Assembly (NCBI RefSeq): GCF_048771995.1
Contig: NC_133063.1
Coordinates: forward strand, 7,700,001-7,764,000
Source of the DNA: Taeniopygia guttata
Lineage: Eukaryota > Chordata > Aves > Passeriformes > Estrildidae
Reading direction: 5' to 3'
DNA: 64,000 bases
Under the pieces are notes generated by a model. It was not told the DNA's origin. It saw only the letters and a program-made list of their open reading frames with translations, and made no database searches. Made by a program: the position numbers and the translations under genes. Positions 39,739-51,700 of this stretch are shown here, one piece after another; the stretch's first letter is position 1; every line of letters starts with the position of its first letter.

Positions 39739-42700
39739 AAAAGTGCAGTCCCTCTGTCACTCAAAACCAACCGGGACAGTCAAGATCTAAGTCTGGCCGT
39801 TGCCTACTGCCTGGATTTCTAGTCACATTTTGACTGTGGGCTTTGATTTTAGTCATCAGACCAGTCAGTCTCCTGTCTGATCTCTCAGACAGGAGAAAAA
39901 TTTTTATTTAATTCTAAGATTAAGTATTTTGGGGCAGTGAAGGGTCCTAGAATCTAAATCTGATTACATTTTTACTGGGTTTTTGTGTGTACTGCTCTTA
40001 CTCCCAGAATTAATTATCTTGGGTTTCTGTGGTCTTTGTACAAAACACATGGCATGGAGAGAAAGGATGTATTTTTGCTGACTCCAGGAAAATGGTAAAT
40101 AACCAAATGTATATGTCAGGAACAGGGAGTAATAACTTCAAATGCAAACAACTGTTAGCACCACATTTTAGTGCATTAATAATTTATATTCCATGGAAAG
40201 TTTAATTTATGCAAAGTGAGAGTTTTGTGGTGTAGTTACTAAAAGCATACGTGATTCTGGGGATAACAAATCTATAGCAAGCCTGTGACTGCCAGGACTC
40301 TTGGTTCCATCACAGTTTTTGCATACGGTTTGCACAGTGTCTTTCTCAACAAACCTTACTGGACTCTTACTGAGTCCAATCTCATCCATATTAAAAAAGC
40401 TGCAGCATGGGGAGCACAGCAGAGGCACAGAGCATGAGGAAACCGAGGCACCGGAATGAGGGGACACTTGTCTGAGTCTCCAAAGGTTTAATCCCAAAGA
40501 TGGAGAGCAAATGAACTTGAAGGAGAAGGTAATAGGTTAATTTGGTGTGTGTGTTTAGTTTTGGTATGGAATTGGGAAAACAAAATGAACTGGGTTCCAT
40601 GGACTTGATGGTGCCCAAAATTAATGTTTCAGGGGGAAAATCTTGGATTTAAGAAGACCAGTTACACAAATGCTTTTCATTCTACTCTGCCTTGCAAACT
40701 TAAGCAATCTTCAGGTCATATTTTTCCTGCAGAATATATGTGCTTAAACAAGATTGATTTCAAGACATTTGATTGATCAGATGCAAAATAATGTCTATAC
40801 ACCCTATCTTCTTCCAAGGCCAGAAAGTGAAGAGATCAGCAAATGACTGCAGGTTTTTAATAATTGATTCATTAACCCTGAGTTTAGAAAACCAACTAAA
40901 AATAAGGTCTGCACATGAGGTTTCAATATCTGTGGTTTAAAAACACTTATGGGGAATGTCAGCCAGCAGGATGGAGCAGCATATGTCCATTCCACCCCAC
41001 CCTACGCAGCACATCCTTGTGCTCTCCAGGAAGAGCACCTGAGAAGGGTAGTTCACAAGCTCGCTCTTTGCATTAATTACAGAGCCTGGCTTTAACACTG
41101 GTCTGGTTTGTGAACAATCCCCACAGAGTTGTGCAGCACAGCACTACAGTGTCAGTCATATGAGACCTCCCCACTGTCACCTCATGCATCTGCAGCAGCG
41201 ACACACTGTTCTGTAGAAGCACACAGCCACCCTCATCGTATTTCATGTGCTGCTGACAAAACAGAGCATCACGTGCTCTGCAAATGTGCTCTACCAGCAT
41301 CGAGATCTTTGCTTTTCTTTAATGTCTACCATAAGCAAGCATTTGGCTTTGTTTCTCTGTAAATGCTGCATGAGGGAGGAAAGCTAGGATTTGACCTCTG
41401 AAGAACACAATGCACAGTTCTGCACCCACAGCACAGGATCAAGCTTTGTCTTGCACTGAAATGAACACAGTTGAAGTCCTCCTTATGTTTTTAATTACTT
41501 CTTCAGTCTTCAGTTTGTTGTTCATATTCTAGGGCAAATACTCCATTGTGCCTTTAACATATTCCAAGCACACCAATCTCATATGATCTGCTGTGTTAAC
41601 ATCCCCACTCCACTAGGCCCTTACAAAGTGTTTGTTAGTGTCAATGTCAAGGAGATTTTTGAAAAGCTAACAAATATGCAAATTTGAACCAATATGGGAA
41701 AAGCAGGTCAAGTGATCAGAGTTCAGAGGAAAGAAATTTTAAACCTCAATTCTGTACACACCTGGGACCAAAGCAATGTGGCAAGAGAGCCCCATCACTG
41801 GAGTGCTGCAGGAGGGCATGGAGGAGGCAGAGCACTGTAGGCAATCGGCAGCCCAGCTCACAGCACTCTGTCGTGAGACAGGGCACTGTTAAAGGCTCAT
41901 GGATAATGGCCAGGGGATCGCCAAACACAAGGGGTAGCATGGGGGTATCTGCTGCAGACAATCTCAACAAGAGGTGAAGCAACTCTTAGGAAATTGGAGG
42001 AAGCTTCACGATGGCAGGGCCAGGTGCTCCAAGCAACATTCCCCACTAGCTGTAGCTTCTGAAGGGGCCCTGTGCTGGGGCACAAAAAATCCACTGGGAG
42101 TGGAGCCAAATGGGCAGTATCTCCACTGGGATGGACACACAGGGCAGGGGTGTGGTCGAAGGCAGGGGCAGTGACAGCCCAGCTATGGCCAAGCAGGTCT
42201 GCAGGAACAAAAGAGATGGAGATTGAGACAGAAGAATTAGGAACAGGTACAGGCACGGCACAGTACAGCCCAGACAGGAACTTGCTACCTCAAAAGGTAT
42301 GACAGGGGAGGGCCCAGGTGAGGCTTCTCCCAGCTCCTTCTCACACTCACCTTAGCTGTTTCCCTGCAGCTTGGCTCCAGATACCACTGCACTAACCCAG
42401 AGCTTGCCTCGAGCACAGGCAGCCAGAACCCGAGAAAGACAATTTTGAGGATCAGGCCTTCAACACAGTGAAAATAAAGTGGAGAAATGTTTGCAGTGAA
42501 AATACTTGTGTTTTGTTTCCCTACACAACCGGATGTCACAAGGACAGGTGGTACAGGTATACCAGAGGGAGCTGGTAAAAGGCAGAGGCTGGATGTAGAG
42601 AGGACAAGAGAGAGAAGTAGGAAGGTTAAAAGCAATCTTGAATCTTAGTTGTCTGTGCCCCATCCTAATTTTCCTCAGGGAAAAAGAGAAGGACCATATC

Positions 42701-45571
42701 TAAGGCTGACATCCAGGGTCACCTCCTTCCCCAGACTTTCCCAGTCCCACCAGGGAGATGCTGCAGATGTCTGACACACCTCCAAGTTGTACACAGGCAT
42801 CTTCTGAATGGGCACTCTGGTCTTGAAGTTTTGTACTTCCAATGCAAAGGTCACTGTGGGCTCAGAGGCCACAAATATTTATGACTCCAGGGGTAGCTGA
42901 TGGGTATGAGTTCAGTGGAATAAATACAAACCCAGTAGGAACTGTCTTTGTCATGTCAATATGCCACACCAGCTGAAATGAGCACATCTTGTTACCACCG
43001 TGTAAGAGGTGGGAAGCATCCACTTCATACAGAATCAGCTGTTCATACAGAATCAGCTCTCGTTTTTGGAAGAAGAGTTTTTCTCAACTATTCTGCTATT
43101 GTCTTTCTAGGGCAAAAAGTAAACAAAAAAAGAAAGGACTGTACCACCTGTGTCCGTCAAACAAACTGCATCCCTCTGTTGGCTAGAATTACAAACCTAA
43201 ACATAACAGAAAAGCTAGCAAATCTACTAAATAAAAAATTCTGCTTATTCCTTCTTAGAGCAGTAGAGGGAGAGATCAACATAGAATTCATGATGGTCAG
43301 TCTTTCTTACACTTGATAAGTGTGCACAAATTCTTGCCATAAATCTCCCACAGTGACATTCACAAACCCTCCAGCCAGCACAAGAAAAAAGATTCTGTAA
43401 GTTGATTAAAAACTGAAGAGGCCAAACGGAAGTTGCCCTGAACTAGCTTGTGGGACCCAAGAGTTTACCCTGCAAAAACAGTGCACTGTGAGAGGACTGA
43501 CAATCAAACCACAGTACACCTCTAGCCAACTGCTCTGGAGACTCATCTTTCTGCTGTGTATAGCAGGGGATGAACATGTTACCTCTTCTGAAACACAGGC
43601 TGCTGACCACTTGAAATATCAGAATGTGGGTCACAATCCTTCTTTCCCTCACACTCCATCAAATTAAAATGAAGGATAATAAACTACTAAAAATTGAGAT
43701 AAATATGTCTTATATCTTTGGCAATGTCTATCTACCAGACTGCGCAAGATGGTCAGGATCTGACAGATTCCACCATAAAAACAAAGGAAAAAAACATCCA
43801 ATTGTACAGCTTCTGAGGTCTTTAAACAACATAACTTACATTCATGGCAATAGATAGGCATTCAGCAGTTCCCTTTGCAAATGTTTTGGGGTTTATGGCC
43901 AGCCTTCAGCCCTGATCTAGGGAACCCTGTAAGTCACTTTAGTTAATGTCACTTTCCTGAAGAATTTCATTTGTGGAGCCTAGTCAGCATTTGCACTGCA
44001 GACACTAGGGAAAGTGTTTAAGATATGCCCAACAGATGCTGTGTGTCACACTAGCAAAATACTCGTGGTGAGAAATTTCAGTGGGAATATTTTGCCTAAT
44101 CAAAACTAAACACATTCTCATAGAAACAATAACTGATACTAATGACCAATACTTTGTTGTTCACAGACACAAAAGTTTATCTTTCCTTCAACAGATTTTA
44201 AAATTCACCAGCCATTCACTGAGGAAATTTCTAGTGAGGAAACCTTCCCAAAGTAAGTAAATTTCACAGCCAAATTTCTTGGTGTAAATGCTATTCACAT
44301 CCTTCTCCATTGCCACTATTTGGCTACCCCTTCATAAAACAGAAGTGTGTTTGACAGAAATTTTAAAATCTGCCTTTCCAGCAATGTGAAGAACCCTGGA
44401 TTAGTAATTCCATTTGCCTGTGTCATCATACATGGGCATGTGTATGAATGAGTGTCACTCATCTGAATGGCTCCACGCAGTTACTGCCATTCTGCAGATC
44501 CTGTAAAAGTTGACTCCTCCAGACTGAGGTTGAAAGAACTTGGGAAGAAAGCTGCAAGTCTAAATACCAGGCAAAGGTGTGTCTTCTGGCAAGTGATGAC
44601 TAAAATCACCAAATTTTATATTTTGTCAGATTAAGTAATTTGAGGCTTTGTGTGTTAAAAGAGGAAGGCTGCTATTTCTCCTTGGGCCTACTGAAGACTT
44701 CAGTACCAATGGACTCTGTATTATCTCTGCCCTTTTAATCATATAATTTCATGCTTATACATGATACAAATCCTACAATCAGAATACAAATACATCATCA
44801 GAAAGGCAAGAAGATAAGTCAGATCGAAGCCAACCCTATTTCTGGGGAGTAGAGATACTCATTGCTCTGCTTATTTTTAGCAAAAGATGGTGGGTAAATG
44901 TGAGCCAGCATGTTTTCATTCAATCTGTCCCCGGACACTAACAGATGGTGCTTCCTCGTGCCAACCACTAATGTACGTTACACTGGCACTCAGTGTCAGG
45001 ACACAAAACCCGCCAAGTCCCTGCTTAAATCTGCTGATGCCAGGAAATTTGATAATAAACAGCTAGCCAGGGACACAGTCCCAAGTTTTTAGTCTACCAC
45101 CAAAGCATCATAGAAGCTGTACCTGTGCAGTGGTGTCAGCTGCTCTGCACCTTGTGGCTATCAACAGAGCAAAGGAGGGTCCTGGATTGTGGAAAAAGGG
45201 GACTTGAGACTAAGCAGGTATGTATCTGAAGATGGAGGGAAGGCCATCTGCTTCAGGGTAATTAGCTGTGTACTTAAATCTGGGCTTTGAGAATCCTGAC
45301 AATCAGGACCTTAATGTTCAAACATTTGAACAAATGACAATTAATATGAATCGTTATAAATATAAATATATGCATATATATGTGCATATATTACCTGGCA
45401 GAATGATTTAACTGTTTAGCATTTCTCAGTGCCCCTTGAGCACTGACCATACTAAATTCAGTCTCATGGATCTTCCCATGGCTACTAATCCAAAATGATA
45501 AGGTCACCTGCAAAAGAAAATTCCACAGAACTCCTCTGAGGAGCTCACTCTGTTTTACAGGTCCATTGTGT
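39739..45571. other. region 3' of FUT10, no gene recognised
   Basis: Unique sequence with a few simple repeats, including AT-rich DNA at 45355-45391. It probably includes the FUT10 3' UTR at its right end, but its limit could not be fixed. Confidence 0.5.
43024..43058 (+). repeat. 18-bp tandem duplication
   Basis: TTCATACAGAATCAGCT is repeated exactly at 43024-43040 and 43042-43058. Confidence 0.9.
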
Positions 45572-45796
45572 TTATTCTTTGAATACAAGCATCCAGAATT
45601 CTTCAGCTGTAAAATTCTTGTTCCTTTCCACCAGGTGCCTCAGTGCCCAGGCTTCTTTCTTGGATTGCTCGAAGCTTGGTATCCACATCTTTTGGAGAGA
45701 AATCCAGCCAGGGTTTGATGATGAGAACCAGAATGCCTCTGGTTTTGGGCAGCTGAGATGATTAACCTGAGCCTCCCACCGCTGGGGCAGCCATCC
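45572..45796 (-). CDS. FUT10: FUT10 coding exon 4 (C-terminal exon and stop)
   Basis: 225 bp encoding residues 402-475, GWLPQRWEAQ to FWMLVFKE, then TAA. The acceptor is TTTTCATTGCCAG before GGATGG, phase 0. Matching C-terminal features of the family are the RWEA block, the SFEQSKKEA block and the final FW-LVFK. An AATAAA hexamer overlaps the stop codon at 45576-45571, but no 3' end could be assigned. Confidence 0.94.
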   Translation of the reverse strand, partial: GWLPQRWEAQVNHLSCPKPEAFWFSSSNPGWISLQKMWIPSFEQSKKEAWALRHLVERNKNFTAEEFWMLVFKE

Positions 45797-48700
45797 CTGG
45801 CAATGAAAACAAATAAAAGGGGTTATTCAGGGACCCAGGCAAACAGAGAAGAAAGGTGCTGTGCCATTGGTAAACTGTCAAATCACGTCAGTTACACTTT
45901 TCTTCCCACTGCAGGCTCTACCTGTGTCCCTGTGGAAGGCCACTCCTAAGTGTCTCAGATAAGGTTTGGCTGCAAATGAGCAGCACCAGCCCACACAAAA
46001 TGAAATTATAAGACAAGGAGTTATATTTTCATCGTTATATTTTGTTTTCATCTTAAATATGCACACACTTACTGAGATTATTTTTCTAATGGAAAAAAAC
46101 AAGCCATGAACACGGCCAGGAGAGTAAACTGGTCTTCATAATTTTATTGACTAGAGAGCCACAAAAGCACAGGGAAGGAATATCTGTATCTAAATATTCT
46201 CTACCTTTCCATGGCTGCATTCCTAACTCAAAGAGAGAATATATGTCCAGATTTGCACTGGTCTCAAAGAGCAAAGTCTAGTTAAGTGTAATGCTTGCCA
46301 GTTTGTAATTCTCATCACTTCATATCACCTTAATAACTTCAAAAGTTTTCTCCATCTCCCTTCTACCGGCTGACCATTTACTGCATTGCTCAGATGGGGA
46401 CCAGCTGGAATACAGCTCCTCACAAACACACGACCTGGCTTAGAAATTGTTTGTGGCATGTAAATGTATCCACATATATATAGAACCCAACAGTCTTAGA
46501 GTGCTTAAGACAGATCAGAAGACAGGGCTCTCTAGTTCAGCTCCCTCTTCCAAACAGGTGTAATCATATATCATTGCCTAGGGCAAAACTGAGTTTAGTC
46601 TTAAAACACCTGCAAGGACAGAGATCCCACAACCTTTCTAGGCAACCTCCTTCCAGATGTTCCACGTCATTTGAAGAATGTCAACATTTTTGGCTACTTT
46701 CTGCAACATGAAGAAAATCTCCTCCCTGAACAACTCAAGTCTTTAGCTGAAAATGACCACCAGCTCAGTGATCAATGTCACGGGCTCACTGCACTCCAGC
46801 ACTATGAGGAACACACATTCTCAACACCTATTTACACGAGAATGCACAACCCAACGCCAATGGAATACCATGGCCGTAAGCTAGCCAGAAACCTGGGACA
46901 AACCTGACCCTCGTGCCATTTTAAAGCCTCTCTGAGACACAAACAAAAATTCACACATACCTTTTCTTTACGCCTGATGTTTTCCCACACTCTGTTACAA
47001 ACCATGCACTCAAAGGTGTCAATGTAATTGTCCTGGGTGATATCTTGCACTCCCCACTTGCGTTCCTTCATTGCTCTCAGCAGTCTTGGGTTGGAAATGT
47101 CCCCTTTCAGTTTCCATTGTAGATAGGACTCATATTCTTCATCATCTCTATCCAGTGTTTTGATATAGTGGGCCAGATCCCGAGGGTGTGAAAAACTGGA
47201 CACCAGGATTGCACTCTTGTTACTAGGAAGCCAGTCTACAATGCTGGGAGACCCAAAGTACACCGGCACCACTCCCAACTTCAGCGGCCGCCAGAGCTTT
47301 TCAGTGATGTAATCTTCACAGATAGCATTTTCAAAAGCAAGAACGAACTTGTACTGTGCCAGTATTTTTAAAAAGTTTCCATCATCCATGGCAGCTGGAT
47401 TTCTGAGATGCTGAGGAAGGTCTTTGTTATGCAAGCATTCCCCATAAGAGTCCACTTCAATGTGGCACATCAGCTCACGCACGTAGCTGTCCCGGTCCGA
47501 AGGGGGGTTGCAGTCAGACTGCACGTACACAAGCGGTGCAAGCCTTTTCCTCAGGCTGTTTTTCATCTGCAGTGGGATCATGAACCTCAATGACTTCAGG
47601 ACCTCTATACCCTCAAGATACTGAGTGGTCAGTGGCAGGTGAGAGTGGCGGCTAAATGTGGCAGTGTGGTTGAATAAGGTGATGGTTGCTTTGTGGAAGA
47701 GTTTGTAGTTGTTTTTCGGTGACTCTTCATGGAAAAGGGCCCAGTCGTGATATTCTTTACGAGGGAGAGGTAAACTGTCTATACTGAAGTCAGTACCTAG
47801 ACAAAAGCAAACAGCTCATCCTGCTCTTATTTGTCATGTGACACTAACTACAATGACAGAGAAGTCTAGTTTTAATTTAGTATCAGCGCTACAACCATCA
47901 CATTTCTGACACTATAAGGCAGTTATTTCAAAGAATGCAATATTTGCAAAGGCACAAGAGCATAATGACAGATAAAACTGAATTTCACAGAAGAAGAATC
48001 TAGAGAAGTGGGATAGTTAATATTAGAAGTGGTCTCCTTTAATGTCATATTAGTTGAAAGGCCTCTCATTTCAAAGGATCACTAGGAATTCCATATTTTA
48101 ATGCACTGAAATGAGACTAGTAAGATGTTTCATAATCCCCTAGTACTCTAAATAGGAGAACAGATGGTATTTCCTCTATGATGTGAGGAAAATGGTTACT
48201 GCAGAACTCAGTTTGGTTCTAGTAATAAATGGATGCTGAAACTAAACTAAATGGATGCTGAAATCCTAGACAGGATTAAGGAGAAAAAAATAATTACTTA
48301 AGTTTTGAAAAAACATTGTACAGTAGAGATTTAGAAAGCCAAACTATTAACTTTTCAAAGAGAAAATTATGAGGTGATGTATCACAGCTGCCTACCAGAT
48401 ACATGAAGAAGTAGCTTCTGGCAGAAGACAGCTCCTCAAAGTAATGCCAATATTAGAAGAAGAATAATGTCTAAACTCTAAACCCAGTCAACTGCAGAAA
48501 TTGGGAAAACTGTGGTCAAAGCCTTAGGACAAACCTAGGTGACTTTTCTCAAAGGCTGGTCTGTACAAAACTAAGTTGAAAGTACCAGCTCATTAATGCA
48601 ACACTTGGCCTCCCTTCACTACTTCTGCACTACACTCTTACAACCAGCCTTACTGCAGATTAAATGCAAACTTGCCCCATTTCTGTCAAGGTACTTCCTC

Positions 48701-51700
48701 ACTGTCCTAAAACTGTATCTGTTTTCTATTTAAGTAAAGGCACTGAACATACAAAACTTTTAGCTAATATTGGCAAGCACGAAAGGTTCAAAAACCAAAA
48801 CTAACACTGAAGAGCTGGTTTAGAAAATATCACAAATTCTATCTTCAGATAAACTTCCGTGACAACGTAACCTTTGTGTAATAAACTCCATGGATGATTG
48901 CAGCTAGGACAATTGGGAATATAAGGTGTTAAACAAGTTGTGTTCAATCCAGCTAAGGAGAATGGCCAGCAAGCAGCAGATTCTGTGGAGGCAAGACAAT
49001 GCTTTCTCCATGCCAGCTTCTCTCTTTCACCATAAGCCAGAGATGCACAGTCACAAGAAGCAGGATCAAACAGTGGCCATATCTCTACAGGGGGCTAAAG
49101 ACCACAAACAGCCACAAAGCACCCCAACTCTTTTCAGAAACTCTCCATCAGAAGACTGCACATCCCTTGTACTGTTGCATCAGACACAAAAAATTCCCAT
49201 GGGAAGGGACTAGGTGTTTTCATGCCAATTTAAATGTATGTAACCCAGCACACTCCTTGTTTTGCAGGCCCCTACCCTCAATGAATGAAGACTGCAACCA
49301 TCACTCCTATCATAAACATCAAAATTGCAATGATCAAGAATCATCACTGGATTCATCAGGGGCAGTCTTTTTCCTCTTCACTATCTACCTCCTCTCTTTT
49401 ATCCCTTCCTCCTCTTTTTCTCTTTGTTTTCCGTACATATTTTCTTCATGAGATTTTTATACTTTTATAGGAAAGATTCAGAAGAGCCACATACCTCCTT
49501 TGCACTGTTTTAAATTAAATTAAATTGTTTTGAAATAAACCTGGCTGATACATACACACCAGTCATTCAGAGTTGTTTCACTTTAATTCACCCAAGGGAT
49601 CTAGTAACAGGAACTTCAGTTAAGATCCTTCAGAGGTGGGTCATAACACTGTCTCACTCACACTTGTAACTTTTCACTCTCCATTCTCCCCCAGCCTCAA
49701 ACCACTGATGGCAAAAAGAAGGGGGTGCTAGCAGGAGTCTAATGCAGAGTACTGATCTAAAAACTCAGATATAAAGATTTTAAAAAATGCCCAGTGGTCC
49801 TTGCAGCCGTATGAGCCTGCCAAAATGGCTCCAAGGACTACCTTATAAAACTAATATGAGACTTCATTACTGCAGCAGAGATAGAAGTTAGCTGGAGTAA
49901 TATAAAAATCTATAGAGCAAGATCCTTCAGGAGCACCAGGTGGGGTTTTTTAAGGCCACTAAACATCGATCTTGTCTTCTACTCAGGTCCTAAGTCCTCA
50001 GTACTAAAAGGATGAAAGGCCATGCCACTCAATGAAAAATGCTATTTGCTTCTTCTGGTTTTCATGTTATCTTGTTTTTGATGTGTTATTTTGTAACAGA
50101 AGAAGTGATGAAAACTGAAAGTTAATCAAATTCTCATGGAGAAATTCATAAAGTCTGTCTGGCTTTGAAAACACTTTGTTCTAGGTCATGCCAAGAGAAG
50201 TAACAGTGCATACCTACAAAAATTAAATGCTGTGGATTGAAATCACAGCACTGCAGCTCGGTCTCTCACAAGGCTGCTCCCTCTTTCAGGTAGTAATGCA
50301 GGGAAAAGGGAGTGGAAACATAGGCAAGAATGGGAGAAAGACAAAAAGGCAACACATGAATTTATCAAACTAGGAGGCAGTTAAGTCAAGCAAAGAGAAA
50401 CTCAAAAATGCACTGTAAAATCACAGAATCTCAGAATCATTTAGATTGGAAAAGGCCTCCAAGATTATCAAGTCCAACCTTTGACCAATCACCATATTGT
50501 CAACTAGATCATGGTACTTAATGCCATGACCAGCTGTTTCTTGAACAACCCCAGGGATGCTGACTCCACTATCACTCTGGGCAATCCATTCCACTGTTTA
50601 TCAACACTTTCCATGAAAAAATTTCTCCTGATGCCCAACCTGAGCATTCCCTTGGTTCAGCTTGAGGCCATGTCCTCTCGTGCTGTCACTGTTGCCTGGG
50701 AGAAGAGGCCAACCCTCACCTGGGCTACAGCCTCTTGTCAGGCAGTTGTAGAGAGTGATAAGCTCACCCTGGTGTCTCCTTTTCTCCAGGCTGAACAACC
50801 CCAGGTCCCTCAGCCATCTTCATTGGACTTCCTCTCCAGACCCTTTCCCAGCTCTGATGTACTTCTCTGGGGCATGCTCCAGCACCTCAATGTCTTTCTT
50901 GAAATAAGGGGCCCAAAACTGGACACAGTACAGATCAGAGCACATCAGAACGACTGAATTTAATACAATGCTTAATCAATCTCAGTCCAGCAAGAAGACA
51001 AAAAGGATCAAAGGGAAGATAACACCAGAATGCCCCCTATCCCATGAGATGAAGGAAATAAGGAAGCATATGATGGAATTTTAAAAAGCACCACGAGACT
51101 AGAATTATGAGCAATTTCAATTCCTAACTACTAATTTGGAAATCTTAGATATGCAGAAGAGAAAGATATATAATGCTAGGAGAAGCTGTGCATTTCAGAA
51201 GACATCTTTCACTCGTAAGTCATATTCCAAGGACTCAGTTATGCATTTTAGAAGACATCTTTCATTCAGAAGTCATACTCCAAGGACTCCAGTACAGAAC
51301 AGCGGGACACCCTTCTCTCATAGGAACAACACCCCTGAGGCTCTGACAGATCCAGCTCATGCTGATTCAGGCGCATTGGCAGCTCATGATAATTACTACA
51401 CTCTGTGAATTATGTGACACTGAAAAGGAGGAGTTGGGAATCTCTTCCTAAAGCAGAAATTAAGTCTAGCAAGGGGATGCCTCATTTCATTTTAAAACAA
51501 AAGACAGTGACACTTGACAAAGTTATCGCCTACACTGAGGGGCTCCCCAGGCCAGGACAGTGAGCTGGGACAAGCTGCAGGAAAGCTGGTGATCCTAACA
51601 AAGCAGTTGTGCTGGGAAACATCTACACCTTGTATTTTTGCACAGTACTTTTCTTAATCTTTGGATCATTCTTCTCTTGACTGGCTTACTGACCAAGTAC

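Noticed and set aside
46832-46960. C-terminal extension of the FUT10 catalytic exon frame
   Set aside because: It lies past a strong splice donor and is unlike the family; the true C-terminus is in the exon at 45796-45572.
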